Shown here one piece after another: positions 27,228 through 35,495 of a stretch of 64,000 bases of DNA; the stretch's first letter is position 1; every line of letters starts with the position of its first letter. This DNA is from Comamonadaceae bacterium M7527 (GTDB lineage Bacteria > Pseudomonadota > Gammaproteobacteria > Burkholderiales > Burkholderiaceae_C). Both the position numbers and the translations under genes were made by a program. Location of the stretch: positions 248,001 through 312,000 of the forward strand of contig CP087990.1 of assembly GCA_021044545.1 (NCBI GenBank), read 5' to 3'. The notes under the pieces were generated by a model. That model searched no databases and was not told the DNA's origin. It saw only the letters and a program-made list of their open reading frames with translations.

Positions 27228-29560
27228 ATGGCGGCATCCGCAGATACCACTTGGCGCTGGGGCGAGGGCCATCAGGGCCCACTCACGGTTGACGATGACT
27301 TTGCAAGCCTTGACGACAACGTCGAGCAAAGTGCCTTTACACAGTTGGCAGAGGTGACACTGCCGGACGGTTCTACCCGCCAGCAAGCGTGTTCAGTGCT
27401 GGTGGTGCAAGGTATGTACTGCGCTGCCTGCGCAGACGCCGTAACCGCCGCTGTTGAGCGCGTTGAGGGTATAGAGGGCGTAGAAGTCAGCGCGGCCACC
27501 AGGCGCGTCACTGTGTACTGGAATCCTGGCGCTACCAATGTGTCAACCTGGGCCAAAGCGGTTGGTGACAAGGGCTACCGCCTGTTACCAGCGCGCGATG
27601 CGCTAAGCCTGACAGAGCGTATGAAAACCAGCAGGCGCGCTTTATGGCGGTTGTTTGTAGCGGGTTTTTGCACCATGCAAGTGATGATGTATGCATGGCC
27701 TGCTTATGTCGCAGAGCCAGGTGACATACCGCCAGACATTGAGCAGCTGCTGCGCTGGGCCAGTTTGGTGTTGACCTTGCCGGTGCTGTTGTTTGCGGCG
27801 CAAACTTTTTTTACGGTGGCATGGCGTGATGCCAGGCAATTGCGCATAGGTATGGATACGCCTGTGAGCATTGGCATTGCAGTGGCGTTCTCGGTGAGTG
27901 TGGCGGCCACGTTCAATCCCGACGGTGTCTGGGGCGCAGAGGTGTGGTTTGACTCGCTCACCATGTTTGTATTTTTCTTGCTGTGCAGCCGCTATTGGGA
28001 GCTCAAAGCCAGAGACCGAACGGCTGGTGCATTGGACGCCATTGCTCACCGCTTGCCGGACTCGGTGCTGGTGCAAACGGCCAACGGCGAATGGCAGCGT
28101 TTGTCCAGCCGCAACGTGCGCTTGGACCATGTGCTGCAAATCGCAGTGGGTCAAGCCTTGCCCGCCGATGGTGTGCTGCTGAGCGAGCAGGCGACCACGG
28201 ACGAGGCCTTGCTAACCGGTGAGTCCACGCCTGTGCACAAATCGCTTGGCGATACGCTGGTGGCGGGTTCTATCAACGTGGGACAGGCCCTGCGTATGCG
28301 GGTTACGCAGCTGGGCACGCACACCCGGTTTGCCCATATCGTGGCGCTGATGGAGCGCGCAGCCACTGACAAGCCGCGCTTGGCGCAGCTGGCTGACCGT
28401 ATGGCCGCTCCTTTCTTGGTGGTGGTATTGCTGCTGGCCACAGCCACCGCCGTTTATTGGTGGACAGTGGCACCAGCCCAGGCGTTGGCTATTGCTGTGT
28501 CGGTACTGATAGTGACTTGTCCTTGCGCCTTGTCCTTGGCCACGCCGACGGCCATGTTGGCCAGCGCTGGGCGGTTGGCCAAAACCGGCGTGTTGCTGCG
28601 TCGTTTGCAAGCGCTAGAGTCTGTCAGCCACGCCACCACCGTGGTGTTTGATAAAACGGGCACACTCACCACCGACCAGCTGCTGGTGCAGCAAGCGCAT
28701 GTTGCGGCTGGTGCACAGCGCACGCAGGTGCTTGCTATTGCCCAGGCTTTGGCGGCCACGTCTATGCACCCGTCTTCCAAGGCGATTAACCGATTTGTAG
28801 CTGGCGCTGAAGAGGTCAGTGCCACTGCCTCGCCAGGTGCGCTTGCTCACTTGCGTGAGCAAGCTGGCGCTGGCGTTGAGGCGCAAGTGAACGGACAACT
28901 GTGGCGCTTGGGCTCAGCCGCTTTTGCCGGGGGGACTGGCTGCATATTGGTGCTTGGGCAGGGCCGCGCGTATATGTGAGTTGCAACGGTCAGCCAATGG
29001 CGCACTTTGACTTGCAAGAGTCTGTGCGCGCGGATGCGCGTGCTGCGCTTGATGCGTTGGCCGCGCGTGGCCTCAGCTTGCGCTTGTTATCTGGTGACCA
29101 AAGCGGTCCGGTACAAGCCGTGGCGAGTTGTTTGAGTGATGGCGCGGCTTGGTCCTGGGCCAGCGTGCAGGCGGCCATGTCGCCGCAAGACAAGCTAGAC
29201 CGTATCAAGGCGTGGCAAGCCGCGGGTGAGCGCGTGGTCATGGTGGGCGACGGCATCAATGACGCGCCTGTCTTGGCGCAAGCCGACGTGTCTGTCACCT
29301 TGGGTCAAGCCGCCGCCTTGGTGCAAAACCGTGCTGATGTGGTCATACAAGGCGGGCAGTTGCTGCATGTGGCCACAGTGCACGGCATCGGCCACAGCAG
29401 CCTGCGCGTGGTCAAGCAGAATCTGATATGGGCGCTGGGCTACAACGTGTTGGCAGTGCCGTTGGCCGTGTGTGGTTTGCTGGCGCCTTGGGCTGCGGGC
29501 TTGGGTATGGCGATCAGCTCACTGGTGGTGGTGGCCAATGCCATGCGCTTGAGCAAGTAG
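27228..29560 (+). CDS. ccoI: Copper-transporting P1B-type ATPase (CcoI-like), frame broken once
   Basis: A heavy-metal P-type ATPase of about 777 residues once the frame is mended. The N-terminal metal-binding motif is GMYCAACAD (C65, C68). The actuator motif LTGES is near 330, the membrane CPC near 430, the phosphorylation site DKTGT near 475, a histidine in MHPSS near 520, and GDGINDAP follows in the second part. The frame breaks at the G6 run 28929-28934, where a seventh G would join FAGG to DWLHIGAW. Sequence type and context (cbb3 oxidase and ccoS in the same block) suggest CcoI/FixI, which exports copper for CuB assembly. A general copper efflux CopA is the alternative. Confidence 0.85.
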
Positions 29561-29612
29561 TTGGTAATGGGTCTTAGCTGTGCATGGACTGACGCGCTTT
29601 TTATTGATGGTA

Positions 29613-29626
29613 TTGCGCTAAATCAA
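29613..29626 (+). promoter_or_regulatory. Weak FNR-type site before feoA
   Basis: TTGCGCTAAATCAA matches the FNR consensus TTGAT-N4-ATCAA in the right half and three of five bases in the left half. It lies nine bases before the Fur box. Joint FNR and Fur control of feo is known in E. coli; its use here is inferred. Confidence 0.4.
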
Positions 29627-29634
29627 TAAAACCT

Positions 29635-29653
29635 AATAAGAATCATTCGTATT
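29635..29653 (+). promoter_or_regulatory. Fur box before feoAB
   Basis: The 19-base element AATAAGAATCATTCGTATT is an imperfect palindrome (8 of 9 arm bases paired around the central C) and resembles beta-proteobacterial Fur sites. It ends 38 bases before the chosen feoA start, in a good position to repress feoAB when iron is plentiful. Confidence 0.75.
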
Positions 29654-29691
29654 TGAGATACACTGGCAGTCAGTCAATGATTCCTGTTGTT

Positions 29692-29955
29692 ATGAATCTC
29701 ACCAACATTCCCATTAACCAGTGGCATAGCGTGGCTGGTCTCAACAGCGCTGAGAACAAGGCGTTTGCGGGCGAGCCAAACACCTGTGTTCGTTTGCAAG
29801 CCTTGGGTTTTGTGACTGGCGAGGCCGTGCGTATACTGCGCCGAAGCTGGCTCAAACAGGGCCCGTTGGTGGTGCAAATTGGCAACGCCACATTTGCGCT
29901 GCGCCAAGATGAGGCGCGCCACGTTGATGTCGTTAACCTGGTGCAGGCGTCATGA
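29692..29955 (+). CDS. feoA: Ferrous iron transport protein A
   Basis: FeoA is a small SH3-like cytoplasmic partner of FeoB. From ATG 29692 the protein has 87 residues. The typical sequence LQALGFVTGEAVRILRRSWLKQGPLVVQIG is present, followed by TFALRQDEARHVDVV. An upstream ATG at 29677 is possible; the open TTG at 29653 touches the Fur box and is excluded. Its stop overlaps the feoB start (ATGA). Confidence 0.9.
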   Translation: MNLTNIPINQWHSVAGLNSAENKAFAGEPNTCVRLQALGFVTGEAVRILRRSWLKQGPLVVQIGNATFALRQDEARHVDVVNLVQAS

Positions 29956-31847
29956 GCGTGATAGACGTGAGCGGCTTGTCAAGGCGCCGTGCTGCGCTAC
30001 TGGGTAACCCCAACTGCGGCAAGACGGCCTTGTTCAACCGTCTAACCGGTAGCCACCAAAAAGTAGGCAACTATGCGGGCGTTACGGTTGAGCTTAAGCG
30101 CGGGCTAGTCAAAACGCCTTTGGGTAAGCGCATGACCCTGGTGGATTTACCGGGTACCTACGACCTGGTGGCGGCGTCCGACGACGAGGCCGTGGCATGC
30201 GATGTCATCAGCGGCGCCAGCTTGCGAGAGCCCAAGCCAGACTTGGTGGTGTGTGTGCTGGATGCGACCCGCTTGCGCAGAGGTCTGCGCCTGCTGGCAG
30301 GCTTGCGCGCGCAAGCTGTACCCGTGGTGGTTGTAGTCAACATGCTGGACCGTTTACCAAACGCCGGCGAGTTGGACTTGCCCCAGTTGCAAGCCGCATT
30401 GGGCGTACCTGTGCGGGGCACGGTAGGTACCAAAGGTGACGGTATGGACGCCTTGCTGCAAACCCTGGACGACGACAGCGTATGGGCTGGCACATTGGCA
30501 GACGCACCCAATAGCAACATGGCTTTGTCTGTTGATGCCCAAGCATTGGCGTGGCTGCAAGCCGCTGGCGTGGCTGTGCAAACGCACCACCATGTCTGGA
30601 CGCAGCGCCTGGATGCGTGGGCACTCAACCCCGTTAGTGGCAGCCTGACGCTGCTGGCCCTGTTGTTTGTGATGTTTCAAGCGGTTTTTGCGTGGGCAGA
30701 AGCGCCCATGGGCTTCATAGAAGACGGTACGGCCTGGGTGGGCGAGCTGGTAACCAGCGTGCTGCCCAGCGGCTTGTTGCAAAGCCTGCTGGTAGACGGC
30801 ATTGTGGCGGGTGTAGGTGGCGTGCTGGTGTTCTTGCCGCAAATTGTGGTGTTGTTTTTATTCATTTTGGTGCTGGAAGAGTCTGGCTATTTGCCACGGG
30901 CAGCCCTCATGCTGGACGGCTTGATGGGGCGGGTGGGCTTGTCTGGGCGCTCATTCATTCCATTGTTGTCCAGCTTTGCGTGTGCCATTCCTGGCATCTT
31001 GGCGTCTCGCACGGTGTCCAATCCGCGAGACCGTTGGGTCACCATCATGATTGCGCCACTCATGACCTGCTCGGCACGCTTGCCTGTTTATGCCTTGCTC
31101 ATTGGTGCATTCGTTCCGGCAAGCAGCGTGAGCGTGTTGGGGCTGAGCGTGAATGTACAAGGCTTGGTGTTATTGGGCTTGTACTTGCTAGGCATTGTGT
31201 CCGCCGTGGCGGTGGCCTTGGTGCTGAAGTGGCAAGGTCAATGGGCTGCACGCAAGACTGGCCAGCACAGGTACAGCTCAGCGCTCATGATGGAGCTGCC
31301 CGATTACCACTGGCCAGACCCGCGCAGCATTGCCATTGGCTTGTGGCAGCGTGCCAGTATTTTCTTGCGCAATGTGGGTGGCATTATTTTGTCGCTCACC
31401 ATTATTTTGTGGGTGTTGGCTACTTTTCCCAGCCCACCAGAGGGATTCACCGGTGCGGCCATCGAGTACAGCTTGGCTGGGCGCATAGGTCATGCCTTGG
31501 CCGTGGTGTTTGAGCCCATAGGCTTTAACTGGCAAATTGCCATCGCGCTCATTCCTGGATTGGCCGCGCGCGAAGTGGCGGTGGGCGCGTTGGCCACCGT
31601 TTATGCACTGTCGCAAACGCCAGATGTGCAAGGCGCCCTGAGTACAGTGATTGCACAAACGTGGGGGCTGCCCACAGCGTTGTCGCTGCTTATTTGGTAT
31701 GTGTATGCGCCGCAGTGTCTGGCAACTTTGGCTACCGTTAAAAGAGAGCTGGGTGGCTGGCGCGCGCCAAGCATTATGGCGATGTATATGTTTGGCCTGG
31801 CCTACGCTGCGTCGTGGGTGACTTACCGCCTCGCGTTGGCGTGGTGA
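29952..31847 (+). CDS. feoB: Ferrous iron transporter B (GTPase-permease)
   Basis: FeoB takes up Fe2+ across the inner membrane. The N-terminal G domain shows G1 GNPNCGKTALFN near residues 18-29, G3 DLPGTYDL and G4 NMLD. Two gate regions follow: one around FIPLLSSFACAIPGILASRT near residues 336-355, and one near the C-terminus around IPGLAAREVAVGALATVY. At 631 residues it is shorter than the E. coli protein (773), mainly in loops. It overlaps feoA and is followed 21 bases later by a Cys-rich mini-protein. Confidence 0.94.
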   Translation: MSVIDVSGLSRRRAALLGNPNCGKTALFNRLTGSHQKVGNYAGVTVELKRGLVKTPLGKRMTLVDLPGTYDLVAASDDEAVACDVISGASLREPKPDLVVCVLDATRLRRGLRLLAGLRAQAVPVVVVVNMLDRLPNAGELDLPQLQAALGVPVRGTVGTKGDGMDALLQTLDDDSVWAGTLADAPNSNMALSVDAQALAWLQAAGVAVQTHHHVWTQRLDAWALNPVSGSLTLLALLFVMFQAVFAWAEAPMGFIEDGTAWVGELVTSVLPSGLLQSLLVDGIVAGVGGVLVFLPQIVVLFLFILVLEESGYLPRAALMLDGLMGRVGLSGRSFIPLLSSFACAIPGILASRTVSNPRDRWVTIMIAPLMTCSARLPVYALLIGAFVPASSVSVLGLSVNVQGLVLLGLYLLGIVSAVAVALVLKWQGQWAARKTGQHRYSSALMMELPDYHWPDPRSIAIGLWQRASIFLRNVGGIILSLTIILWVLATFPSPPEGFTGAAIEYSLAGRIGHALAVVFEPIGFNWQIAIALIPGLAAREVAVGALATVYALSQTPDVQGALSTVIAQTWGLPTALSLLIWYVYAPQCLATLATVKRELGGWRAPSIMAMYMFGLAYAASWVTYRLALAW

Positions 31848-31868
31848 ATAGAGACATTGGAGCGCCTT

Positions 31869-32018
31869 ATGGATTGGCAAGAATGGGTTGTTGGTGCGAT
31901 GGTGATGGGCGCGGCTGCTTACCTTGTGAGGCGCTGGTTGCGCAGCCGCGCAGGCAAGGCACCGGCTTGTGGCAATTGCGACACCTGCCAATGCCCTACG
32001 GCTACCAACAGCGATTAA
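31869..32018 (+). CDS. FeoB-associated Cys-rich small membrane protein
   Basis: A 49-residue ORF that begins at ATG 31869 (MDWQEWVVGAMVMG) and ends at TAA 32018. One hydrophobic helix spans about residues 6-20, followed by a basic stretch (RRWLRSRAGK) and a Cys cluster CGNCDTCQC (C-x2-C-x2-C-x1-C). Small proteins of this shape directly after feoB are known as FeoB-associated Cys-rich proteins and may fill the FeoC role. The basic stop-transfer suggests a cytoplasmic Cys tail. The gene call rests on pattern and position. Confidence 0.72.
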   Translation: MDWQEWVVGAMVMGAAAYLVRRWLRSRAGKAPACGNCDTCQCPTATNSD

Positions 32019-32088
32019 TAGCAAATCTGATAACCTTTCAGGTGGTGAAGAGTTAAACGAAGCGGCTTCCCGCTGTAAGGAGTGTCCC

Positions 32089-33675
32089 TTGCTGGTCATG
32101 CTGGTTGGATTTGCATTTTTCTTTGGCGTGTTGATCAGCCGTGTCGGCTTGCCGCCTATGGTGGGTTTTTTGGTGGCGGGCTTTGCCTACAACATGGCAG
32201 GCTTTGAAGTGCCTGACGGCTTAGAGTTGGTGGCCAATCTGGGCGTTACGCTGCTGTTGTTCACCATTGGCCTGAAGCTAGACCTGCGCAGTTTGTCGCA
32301 AGGTGAAATCTGGGGTACCTCGCTGGCGCATATTGCTGTGTCCACTGGGTTTTTCACCGGCGTTATCTGGCTGGGCCAGTGGCTGATCAACATCGAGTTG
32401 TTTGCGTTGTCGTGGCCCGCCATGCTGGGCTTGGGTTTTGCGCTGTCATTTTCCAGTACCGTGTTTGCGGTCAAAGTCCTGGAGGACAAAGGCGATATTG
32501 CAACGCTGTATGGCAAAGTTGCGATTGGTATTTTGGTGATGCAAGACATCTTTGCTGTGGCGTTTTTGGCCGTGAGCGAAGGTAAGTACCCCAGCATATG
32601 GGCGGCAAGCGTGCTGTTGCTGTTGTTGCCCATGGTGCGCCGCGTTATGTTTAAGCTGCTAGACCTTGCTGGCCATGGTGAGCTGCTGATTTTGAGTGGC
32701 TTGTTCTTTGCGTTGGGTTTTGGCTACGAGTATTTCTACGCGGTTGGGCTTAAGGGTGATTTGGGCGCCTTGGTTCTGGGCGTTTTGATTGCCAGCCACC
32801 CAAAGGCCAGCGAGCTGGCCAAGTCGTTGTTCAGCCTTAAAGAGTTGATGCTGGTGGGCTTTTTCTTGTCTATTGGCATGCAAGGCTTGCCCAGCTTGCC
32901 AATCGTGCTCGCAGCGCTTGCCTTGTGTGTGTTGCTGCCTGTTAAAACCCTGTTGTACTACGGCATTTTGGTGCGATTCGGCTTGCGTGCGCGCACCTCG
33001 TTGTTTGCGTCGCTTAGTCTGGCTAACTTCTCCGAGTTCGGCCTGATCGTGGCCGCTTTGGGCGTGGCGCAGGGCTGGCTGCCCGTGGACTGGTTGATTG
33101 TGGTGGCGATAGCAGTGAGTATCAGCTTCGCATGTGCCTCGCCTTTTAGCGTGGGTTCTGAAAGTGCTTACCAAAAGCTCAAGCGCTTTTGGGACAGGTT
33201 TCAAAAGTCGAATTTGCACCCATCTGACCGCATGCTGGATACGGGTGATGCGCAAGTGCTGGTGTTGGGTATGGGGCGCGTAGGCTCCGGTGCCTATGAC
33301 GAGCTGCTCACCACCTGGCCAGATAAGGTGCTGGGTATTGAGCAAATAGCGGACAAGGCCATTGCCCACCAACAACAGGGGCGGCATGTACGTGTGGCCG
33401 ATGCCACCGATACTGACTTCTGGAGTGGCATCAAGGCCTGCAAACCGAAAGCGTTGATTGTGTTGGCCATGCCCATGCACCACAGCAACCTGGATGCAGC
33501 CCAGCAAATTCGCGATGCGGGTATCAGCTGTCCGGTGGTTGCGATTGCCAGGTTTGATGAAGAAGTGAAAGACTTGGCCGAGCTGGATGTGCCAGCCTTC
33601 AACATGTACGCTGAAGCTGGTTTTGGCCTGGCCCGTCATGCTTTGGATACCCCACAAGCGGGCGATCAAGCCTAA
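32089..33675 (+). CDS. Monovalent cation:proton antiporter-2 (CPA2) with RCK domain
   Basis: An antiporter or channel of the KefB/YbaL type. Residues 1-380 carry about 12 helices, with FFFGVLISRVGLPPMVGFLVAG at the start and GLGFALSFSSTVFAVKVLED near residue 115, the usual ion-path region. A TrkA-N/RCK domain follows, with the nucleotide loop VLVLGMGRVGSGAYDELL near residue 390. The start is TTG 32089, because an AAGGAG site lies six bases upstream and the N-terminus then matches relatives. The total is 528 residues. The most likely cargo is K+/H+; Na+ cannot be excluded. Confidence 0.86.
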   Translation: MLVMLVGFAFFFGVLISRVGLPPMVGFLVAGFAYNMAGFEVPDGLELVANLGVTLLLFTIGLKLDLRSLSQGEIWGTSLAHIAVSTGFFTGVIWLGQWLINIELFALSWPAMLGLGFALSFSSTVFAVKVLEDKGDIATLYGKVAIGILVMQDIFAVAFLAVSEGKYPSIWAASVLLLLLPMVRRVMFKLLDLAGHGELLILSGLFFALGFGYEYFYAVGLKGDLGALVLGVLIASHPKASELAKSLFSLKELMLVGFFLSIGMQGLPSLPIVLAALALCVLLPVKTLLYYGILVRFGLRARTSLFASLSLANFSEFGLIVAALGVAQGWLPVDWLIVVAIAVSISFACASPFSVGSESAYQKLKRFWDRFQKSNLHPSDRMLDTGDAQVLVLGMGRVGSGAYDELLTTWPDKVLGIEQIADKAIAHQQQGRHVRVADATDTDFWSGIKACKPKALIVLAMPMHHSNLDAAQQIRDAGISCPVVAIARFDEEVKDLAELDVPAFNMYAEAGFGLARHALDTPQAGDQA

Positions 33676-33726
33676 GCCTGTGGGCTGTGCATGGCCCAGT
33701 CACAGCGACCATGCCTGCAACTGTGG

Positions 33727-35454
33727 CTAGTGTGCAACCACCTCAGGCGTGAGCGTCTCAATGGCCTGGTAGTGACTTAAAAAAACCTGTCCACTCAGGT
33801 GTAGCAAAAAATCAGTTTTGCCCAGTTGGTCCATCACCGGGCCTTTGACTTCAGACAGGTGTAGCTTGATTTGGGCGTCTTTCAGTCTGGCGTCAATGGC
33901 CTCCAGGCTTTCAAGCGCGCTGGCGTCTATGGTGTTGATGGCCGCACATTGCAGCACCACGTGTTCAAGTGTGGGGCTTGAGGCCACGGTGTCGTTGATG
34001 TAGTCCTCAAGCGCGCGGGCGTTGGCAAAGTAAAGGCTTTCATCGACGCGCAAGCTGGCAAGCTTGGCGCTTGTTTGTACGGTGTGGCGCTTCACGTTTC
34101 TGAAGTGCTCTGTGCCGGCGACCAAGCCAACTGTCGCAATGTGCGGGCGGCTGGTTTTGAGCACGAACAAAGCCAGTGAGGCACCTACGCCGCACACCAG
34201 TCCCACTTCAACGCCTGCCAGCAAGGTCATCACCAGTGTGAGTGTCACAGCGACAAAGTCAGGCTTGGAGTAGGCCCAAGTGCGCTTCAAAATGCCCAGG
34301 TCAACCAATGACAACACAGCCACCACAATGGTGGCGGCCAAGGTGGCCTTTGGTAAAAAGTACAGCGCTGGTGTGAGTAACAGCGAGGTCAACAAAATGC
34401 CCACTGCGGTAAAGACACCCGCTGCAGGCGTTTGTGCACCCGCATCAAAGTTCACCACCGAGCGCGAAAAGCCGCCTGTTACCGGGAAGCCACCTGTAAA
34501 AGAGGACGACAAATTGGCTGCACCCAGGGCCACCAACTCTTGGTCGGGTTCAATACGTTGACGGCGCTTGGCGGCCAAGGTTTGCCCCACCGATACGGAC
34601 TCTACAAAACCCACCACGCTAATCAGTAGCGCCGGTATGGCAAGGTCGCGCCACAGCGCCATGTCTAGTAGCGGGGCGGTCAGTGGTGGCAAGCCCTGGG
34701 GTACAACACCCACAATACCCACACCTAGCTCGTGCCAGTTGGCTCCCCAGGTGAGCAAGGTGGTGGCCACAATAGCGGCAACAGGTCCTGCTTTGGTGGC
34801 AATGTCTGCCAATTTGTCGCCCATGCCAAGCCGCTTGAGTAAAGGCTTTAAGCCCTTGCGTACCCACAGTAGAAATACCGTAGCGCTCAAGCCAATGACC
34901 ACGGTGCGCCAGTTGCTGTTGCCAGCGTTGGCGGCTAGGTTGATCACCAGGTCTACAAAGTTATGTCCTTCAGCCTTGATACCCAAAATGGTTTTGAGTT
35001 GGCTGGCCGCGATCAAAATACCCGACGCGCTGATAAAGCCAGAAATAACGGGGTGGCTTAAAAACTGCGCCAAAAAGCCCAAGCGCAGCAAGCCCATGAC
35101 CAGCAGCATGGCGCCTGACAGAAATGCCAGCGTAATGGCAATAAGCCAATAGGCATGTGTGCCAGCCGCAGCGTACTCTCCGACAATGGCAGCTGTCATC
35201 AGAGATGCCACCGCAACCGGGCCAACTGCCAGCACGCGGCTGGTGCCGAAGATGGCGTACAACACCAATGGCGCCACGCTTGCGTACAAACCCACCTCAG
35301 GCGGCAAACCCGCCAGCAAGGCGTAGGCCAAGCTTTGCGGTATGAGCATGATGGTGACAATGACGGCTGCGACCAGGTCACGCACCAAGGTGTCACGGTC
35401 GTAGCGTCGCCCCCAGTCCAATACGGGTAAGGCAATGAGGGCAGGCAGTTTCAT
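33727..35454 (-). CDS. SulP family inorganic anion transporter
   Basis: A 575-residue SLC26/SulP transporter. The membrane part has the family opening AAVIVTIMLIPQSLAYALLAGLPPEVGLYAS near residues 30-60. A STAS domain covers about residues 445-560 (VLQCAAINTIDASALESLEAI). Substrates in the family include sulfate, bicarbonate and dicarboxylates. It lies 41 bases downstream of the DUF442-SQR fusion on the same strand. That makes sulfate or sulfite export or uptake linked to sulfide oxidation a sensible guess, not a proof. Confidence 0.88.
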   Translation of the reverse strand: MKLPALIALPVLDWGRRYDRDTLVRDLVAAVIVTIMLIPQSLAYALLAGLPPEVGLYASVAPLVLYAIFGTSRVLAVGPVAVASLMTAAIVGEYAAAGTHAYWLIAITLAFLSGAMLLVMGLLRLGFLAQFLSHPVISGFISASGILIAASQLKTILGIKAEGHNFVDLVINLAANAGNSNWRTVVIGLSATVFLLWVRKGLKPLLKRLGMGDKLADIATKAGPVAAIVATTLLTWGANWHELGVGIVGVVPQGLPPLTAPLLDMALWRDLAIPALLISVVGFVESVSVGQTLAAKRRQRIEPDQELVALGAANLSSSFTGGFPVTGGFSRSVVNFDAGAQTPAAGVFTAVGILLTSLLLTPALYFLPKATLAATIVVAVLSLVDLGILKRTWAYSKPDFVAVTLTLVMTLLAGVEVGLVCGVGASLALFVLKTSRPHIATVGLVAGTEHFRNVKRHTVQTSAKLASLRVDESLYFANARALEDYINDTVASSPTLEHVVLQCAAINTIDASALESLEAIDARLKDAQIKLHLSEVKGPVMDQLGKTDFLLHLSGQVFLSHYQAIETLTPEVVAH

Positions 35455-35495
35455 ACGGTTGAGGGGTATTGGTAGTTGGTTTGTTGAATGTTTGT

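Noticed and set aside
29603..29626. ATTGAT...ATCAAT inverted repeat before feoA
   Set aside because: The half-sites look like FNR but are far more than four bases apart; the overlapping 29613-29626 site is the better candidate and is itself weak.
31278..32099. 273-codon open frame antisense to feoB and the mini-gene
   Set aside because: No domain, no start signal, and it crosses two supported sense genes.
32659..33669. 336-codon open frame antisense to the CPA2 antiporter
   Set aside because: Shadow frame with no recognisable domain; the sense gene has clear membrane and RCK motifs.
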